Positions 61,019-64,000 of a stretch of DNA of 64,000 nt are shown here, in pieces. Source of the DNA: Comamonadaceae bacterium G21597-S1 (lineage in GTDB: Bacteria; Pseudomonadota; Gammaproteobacteria; Burkholderiales; Burkholderiaceae_C); assembly GCA_027214345.1 (NCBI GenBank), contig JAPWHR010000005.1, positions 177,783-241,782 on the forward strand. The letters are read 5' to 3'. The notes under the pieces were generated by a model, which had not been told where the DNA came from, ran no database searches, and worked only from the letters and a program-made list of their open reading frames with translations. The translations under genes and the position numbers were made by a program. Numbering within the stretch: the first letter of the stretch is position 1; the number at the start of each line of letters is the position of its first letter.

Positions 61019-62485
61019 TCAGGCGTCCGTCGCGGGGGCCTGGCGCACGAGCACCTGGCCGGCTCGATTGCCGCGATGCGCGCCCTGGGCCCAGGTCAGC
61101 TGGCCATTGACGATCACCGCGTCGATGCCGTGTGCCGGCGTCGCGGGCTGCTCGTAACTGGCGGTATCGCGTATAGCTGCGGCGTCGAACACGACGATGT
61201 CGGCATGGTGGCCGACGATCAAGCGACCGCGCTCGTGCAGCCCGAAGTTGCGCGCCGTCAGCCCGGTCATCTTCCAGACCGCCGTCTCCAGCGGGAACAG
61301 CCCGATGTCGCGGCTGTAGTGGCCCAACACACGGGGGAAGGTGCCCCACAACCGGGGATGGGGCTTTTCGCCCACCGGAATGCCGTCGGAACCGATCATG
61401 GTTTCGTCGAAAGCCAGGATGCGTTGCACGTCCTCCTCGTTCATCATGAAATAGATGGCGCTGCCCGGCTGCAGGCGTTGTGCCGCCGCCGACTTGTCGA
61501 TGCCCCACTCACGGGCAATGTCGGCCAGATCCCGGCCGGCGCATTCGGGGTGGGGCTCGCTGCTGGCGATCAACACGCGGCCGTCGAGCATGCCGCGGTC
61601 GGTGCGGATCATGGTCGAGCCGGCCGTATAGGGATAACAGTCCAGGCCGATGCACTGGTGTTGCATGGCGTCGCGGATGAACGGCAGCGTGACGCTGGAG
61701 CGCCCGAAATTCCGGGGCAACTGCACCTTGTGGTGCGACACCACGACCGGAATCCCGAGTGCGCGCCCGATACTGAAGGTTTCCTCCAGCGCCTCCATCA
61801 CCTTGTCGGCTTCGTCGCGCATGTGGGTCACATACAAGCCCTTGCGCGCGCGCAGTGGCTCGCCGACCGCGATGATTTCCTCGGTCGTGGCCTTGACCGC
61901 TGGCGGATAGAACGTGCCGGTGGACATGCCGATGGCGCCGGCCTGCATGGCCTCTTCGACATGGGCCTGCATGGCGGCGATTTCGGCAGCGTCGGCCGGC
62001 CGGTCCAGATCGGACATGACCACGGCACGCAGTGTCGAGTGCCCGACCATGGCGGCGACGTTGACCGAGGAGGGGGTTGCACGCAGCGCATCGAGATAGG
62101 CCTTGAAACTCGTGAAGCGCCCGTGTACCGGCGCCTCGAGCAGGCCCAGCGGCATCGGCAAGTCCATGTCGTCGCGCAGTGGAGCGGCGCTGATGCCGCA
62201 GTTGCCGGCAATGATGGTGGTCACGCCCTGCGAGACCTTGAACGTCATGTCGGCCTGGGACAGGACCGCCTGGTCGTCATGGGTATGGGAGTCGATGAAT
62301 CCCGGGGCAACGATGCGTCCGCTGGCATCGATGGTGATGTCTGCGGTATGCGCGGCCAGCGGGCCGATGGCGGCAATATGTCCGTCGATGACGCCGATAT
62401 CGGCGTCGTATCGTGGCGCCTTGCTGCCGTCGATGACGGTGCCGTGGCGGATCAGCAAATCGTAGTGGGTGGGGCTGGAACTCAT
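61019..62485 (-). CDS. N-acyl-D-amino-acid deacylase-like amidohydrolase
   Basis: A 488-residue amidohydrolase-superfamily enzyme. The start at 62485 (MSSSPTHYDLLIRHGTVIDG) has GAGGTG upstream; further upstream the frame is open but unconserved. The metal-binding HxH is in PGFIDSHTHDDQAV, NCGISAAP follows, and VTHMRDEADKV and VVSHHKVQ carry more ligands. MIGSDGIPVGEKPHPR holds the catalytic Asp. Such enzymes free D-amino acids from N-acyl forms. It is convergent with acnA and lies between it and a relic of its 3' end. Confidence 0.86.
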   Translation of the reverse strand: MSSSPTHYDLLIRHGTVIDGSKAPRYDADIGVIDGHIAAIGPLAAHTADITIDASGRIVAPGFIDSHTHDDQAVLSQADMTFKVSQGVTTIIAGNCGISAAPLRDDMDLPMPLGLLEAPVHGRFTSFKAYLDALRATPSSVNVAAMVGHSTLRAVVMSDLDRPADAAEIAAMQAHVEEAMQAGAIGMSTGTFYPPAVKATTEEIIAVGEPLRARKGLYVTHMRDEADKVMEALEETFSIGRALGIPVVVSHHKVQLPRNFGRSSVTLPFIRDAMQHQCIGLDCYPYTAGSTMIRTDRGMLDGRVLIASSEPHPECAGRDLADIAREWGIDKSAAAQRLQPGSAIYFMMNEEDVQRILAFDETMIGSDGIPVGEKPHPRLWGTFPRVLGHYSRDIGLFPLETAVWKMTGLTARNFGLHERGRLIVGHHADIVVFDAAAIRDTASYEQPATPAHGIDAVIVNGQLTWAQGAHRGNRAGQVLVRQAPATDA

Positions 62486-62579
62486 GCGTTTGTCACCTCG
62501 AATGGCGGGCCACCCGACTCGTCGACGTCGCCCGGACGCGCCGAAGTCGTGGGGAGGGTTTGAACACGGACGCAGGGTG

Positions 62580-62822
62580 CATGGTAGCCGAGCCTTCAAC
62601 GGGCTCGTGGCAGTCGCCCGGGCTCGTGGGCGACCAGGTCATCGCGGTCCGCCCGAATCCCGCGCCACCGCCGCCGCAAAGCGACGCTGAGCGGGTCATT
62701 GGCCCGGCGCATGGAGCGCGCCGCGAGTTCAACGTGACGTTGCGCATCGACCCATCCGATCGATGTCGACGAGGGCCATGGTCGCGGCTTCCTGCCGCAT
62801 GTCTTGCGGTACCTGCCGGCGT
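62580..62822 (+). pseudogene. Decayed 3' fragment of an acnA copy
   Basis: Translated, the stretch reads SWQSPGLVGDQVIAV, PPQSDAERVIG and ARREFNVTLRID. It aligns with the acnA C-terminus [26 protein letters not shown] and [13 protein letters not shown] one-base shift then restores PIDVDEGHGRGFLPHVLRYL against [20 protein letters not shown]. Only the last roughly 80 codons remain, with a frameshift and no start, so it is non-coding. It fills most of the gap between the deacylase and the XRE gene; the remainder (62486 to 62579) shows nothing else. Confidence 0.82.
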
Positions 62823-62851
62823 CAAACACCGACCCGTCCGGCCGGGGCCGG

Positions 62852-63670
62852 TCACAGTGGCTGGGCGCGCAAGACGTCGGCCGTGAACGCATCGGCCGGA
62901 AAGAACGACTCGATCATCAATTCCTGCAGCGTCACGTCGTGCGCGGTGCCGAAGATGGTGACGGTGCTGATGAAACCGAGCACGCCGGCCGGCGTGCGCA
63001 TGCGAAACGGCATCACCACGCCCAAGTGTTCACCGTGCAGGTCCTGCGTGCTGGTCCCCTCCGGCAGCGGATATGTCTCGAGCTCGGCCAGCAGGACGGC
63101 CAGCGTGGGGTCAGCGGTGGCGGCCATCTGCTGGCGCAGGCGCTCGAACAGGTGCCTGCGCCACTGCAGCAGGTTTTCGATGCGCGGAGCCACGCCACGG
63201 GGATCCAGGCTGATGCGCAGCACGTTCATCGGCGGCGCGAGCAGATCGTCGGGCAAGCCCTGCAGGAACAGCGCCACGGCGCGATTGGCGGCCACGACGT
63301 TGTAATGGCGGTCCAGCGCCAGCGCCGGGTACGGCTCATGGCCCCGGAGCACCAGCTCGACCGCGGCGCGGGCGCTGGCCAGTTCCGGATCGTCCAGCGA
63401 ACGCTCGCGGTACATCGGCGCGTAGCCGGCGGCCACCAGCAGCGTATTGCGTTCGCGCAGCGGTATGTCCAGCCGTTCGGCCAGGCGCAACACCATCTCG
63501 CGGCTGGGTTCGGAGCGGCCGGTCTCGACGAAGCTCAGGTGCCGGGTGGACACGTCGGCCTCATGTGCCAGGCCTTGCTGGCTCAGGCGCCGGCGCTGCC
63601 GCCAGGTTCGGATGTGGTGGCCGATCGGTGCCGGGGTGCCGCGTGCGGCCGGTGAAAGCAGGTGGTTCAT
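62852..63670 (-). CDS. XRE family regulator with MmyB-like ligand-binding domain
   Basis: A 272-residue protein. The helix-turn-helix (IGHHIRTWRQRRRLSQQGL, ADVSTRHLSFVETGRSEPS) occupies residues about 17 to 70. The remainder (LALDRHYNVVAANRAVALFL; VLRISLDPRGVAPRI) matches the MmyB-like, PAS-type domain thought to bind a fatty-acid-like ligand. Members of this class repress or activate a neighbouring dehydrogenase or membrane gene. The start at 63670 is chosen for similarity. It diverges from the small membrane-protein gene, with 108 bases for shared promoters. Confidence 0.9.
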   Translation of the reverse strand: MNHLLSPAARGTPAPIGHHIRTWRQRRRLSQQGLAHEADVSTRHLSFVETGRSEPSREMVLRLAERLDIPLRERNTLLVAAGYAPMYRERSLDDPELASARAAVELVLRGHEPYPALALDRHYNVVAANRAVALFLQGLPDDLLAPPMNVLRISLDPRGVAPRIENLLQWRRHLFERLRQQMAATADPTLAVLLAELETYPLPEGTSTQDLHGEHLGVVMPFRMRTPAGVLGFISTVTIFGTAHDVTLQELMIESFFPADAFTADVLRAQPL

Positions 63671-63778
63671 GGCCCGATGGTAGGCGCGAAGGCCGCTCGA
63701 ATGCATGACCCGGGAGGTAATGGACGATGCGCCGGTGGGGCGGAATCATCGGTGCTTCATCTTTCATCGGAGACACCC

Positions 63779-64000
63779 ATGTTTTTCGCGACTTCTCCCC
63801 GATTCCTGCGCACCGTGCTGCTGCTGGACGCGGCGTCGGTGCTGTTCAGCGGCGTGCCACAGGTGCTGGCCACCGCATGGCTGGCGCGCTGGACCGCCCT
63901 GGACCCCACGCTGCTGCTGTCCAGCGGCCTGTTCCTGTTCGTCTATTCGGCCTTTGTCGTGTGGATCGGCACGCGCCAGCCGATACCTGCGGCACCGGTG
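63779..64000 (+). CDS. Small integral membrane protein (3' end outside window)
   Basis: The first 74 residues are visible (MFFATSPRFLRTVLLLDAAS). GGAG lies six bases upstream of the ATG. Two hydrophobic stretches (about 11 to 30 and 45 to 62, LLLSSGLFLFVYSAFVVWIG) are probable membrane helices. It resembles the short membrane proteins found divergent from XRE/MmyB regulators, which probably control it. Function is unknown, and the gene continues past the window. Confidence 0.7.
   Translation, partial: MFFATSPRFLRTVLLLDAASVLFSGVPQVLATAWLARWTALDPTLLLSSGLFLFVYSAFVVWIGTRQPIPAAPV

Overview
The window is G+C-rich and dense with genes. It reads as a beta-proteobacterial chromosome, order Burkholderiales and probably Comamonadaceae or close to it. 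This rests on gene order and protein character: pyrG-kdsA-eno-ftsB diverging from coaBC-dut, dapA-bamC-MBL hydrolase, parE-transglycosylase-parC, a long-form acnA, and an ILVBL-type TPP enzyme next to a long-chain acyl-CoA ligase. No rRNA, tRNA, CRISPR array or insertion sequence was recognised.

Bases 1 to about 22,000 are an accessory region rich in defence-type genes. In order they are: a helicase fused to a Vsr/DUF559-like nuclease (cut by the window start), a NYN/OST-HTH RNase-like protein, a Fic protein without its N-terminal half, a small DUF4258-like protein with a hexanucleotide repeat, a VWA protein, a Phd/ParE-type toxin-antitoxin pair, a complete type I Wadjet operon (jetABCD), a HigB/HigA-type pair, the scar of a second Wadjet locus (jetA' joined to jetD'), an SDR oxidoreductase, a broken TlpA-like gene, a Sir2 protein, and a 1354-residue protein joining an alpha/beta-hydrolase to a CHAT caspase-like protease. 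Wadjet closes and cuts plasmid DNA, the toxin-antitoxin pairs probably stabilise the locus, and the Sir2 and hydrolase-CHAT proteins are candidate stand-alone effectors.

Bases 22,000 to 50,450 are mainly core genome: a proline-iminopeptidase-like hydrolase, an EAL-HDOD signalling protein, a ferritin-like protein, the acyl-CoA ligase/TPP enzyme pair, gamma-carbonic anhydrase, Hsp33, divisome protein FtsB, enolase, KDO8P synthase, CTP synthase, CoaBC, dUTPase, an FKBP isomerase, a ribosomal oxygenase-like cupin, an alanine-rich lipoprotein with a clear terminator, an MBL hydrolase, BamC, DapA, a methyltransferase, an MFS transporter and topoisomerase IV (ParE, ParC) around a lytic transglycosylase.

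Bases 50,448 to 51,217 hold no gene. They carry two tandem copies of a roughly 290-base element with two long imperfect hairpins, one of which shows a compensated base-pair change between the copies. Beyond lies an RND efflux operon (adaptor, pump, outer-membrane channel) with a divergent TetR repressor and an AcrR-type palindromic operator, then acnA, an N-acyl-D-amino-acid deacylase-like amidohydrolase, a decayed copy of the acnA 3' end, an XRE/MmyB-type regulator and the start of a small membrane protein.

Two loci share a scar pattern. An intact gene is followed by cargo and then by a diverged copy of its own 3' end: jetD / HigBA / jetD'-SDR, and acnA / deacylase / acnA'. This points to repeated gene gain by duplication or homologous recombination.
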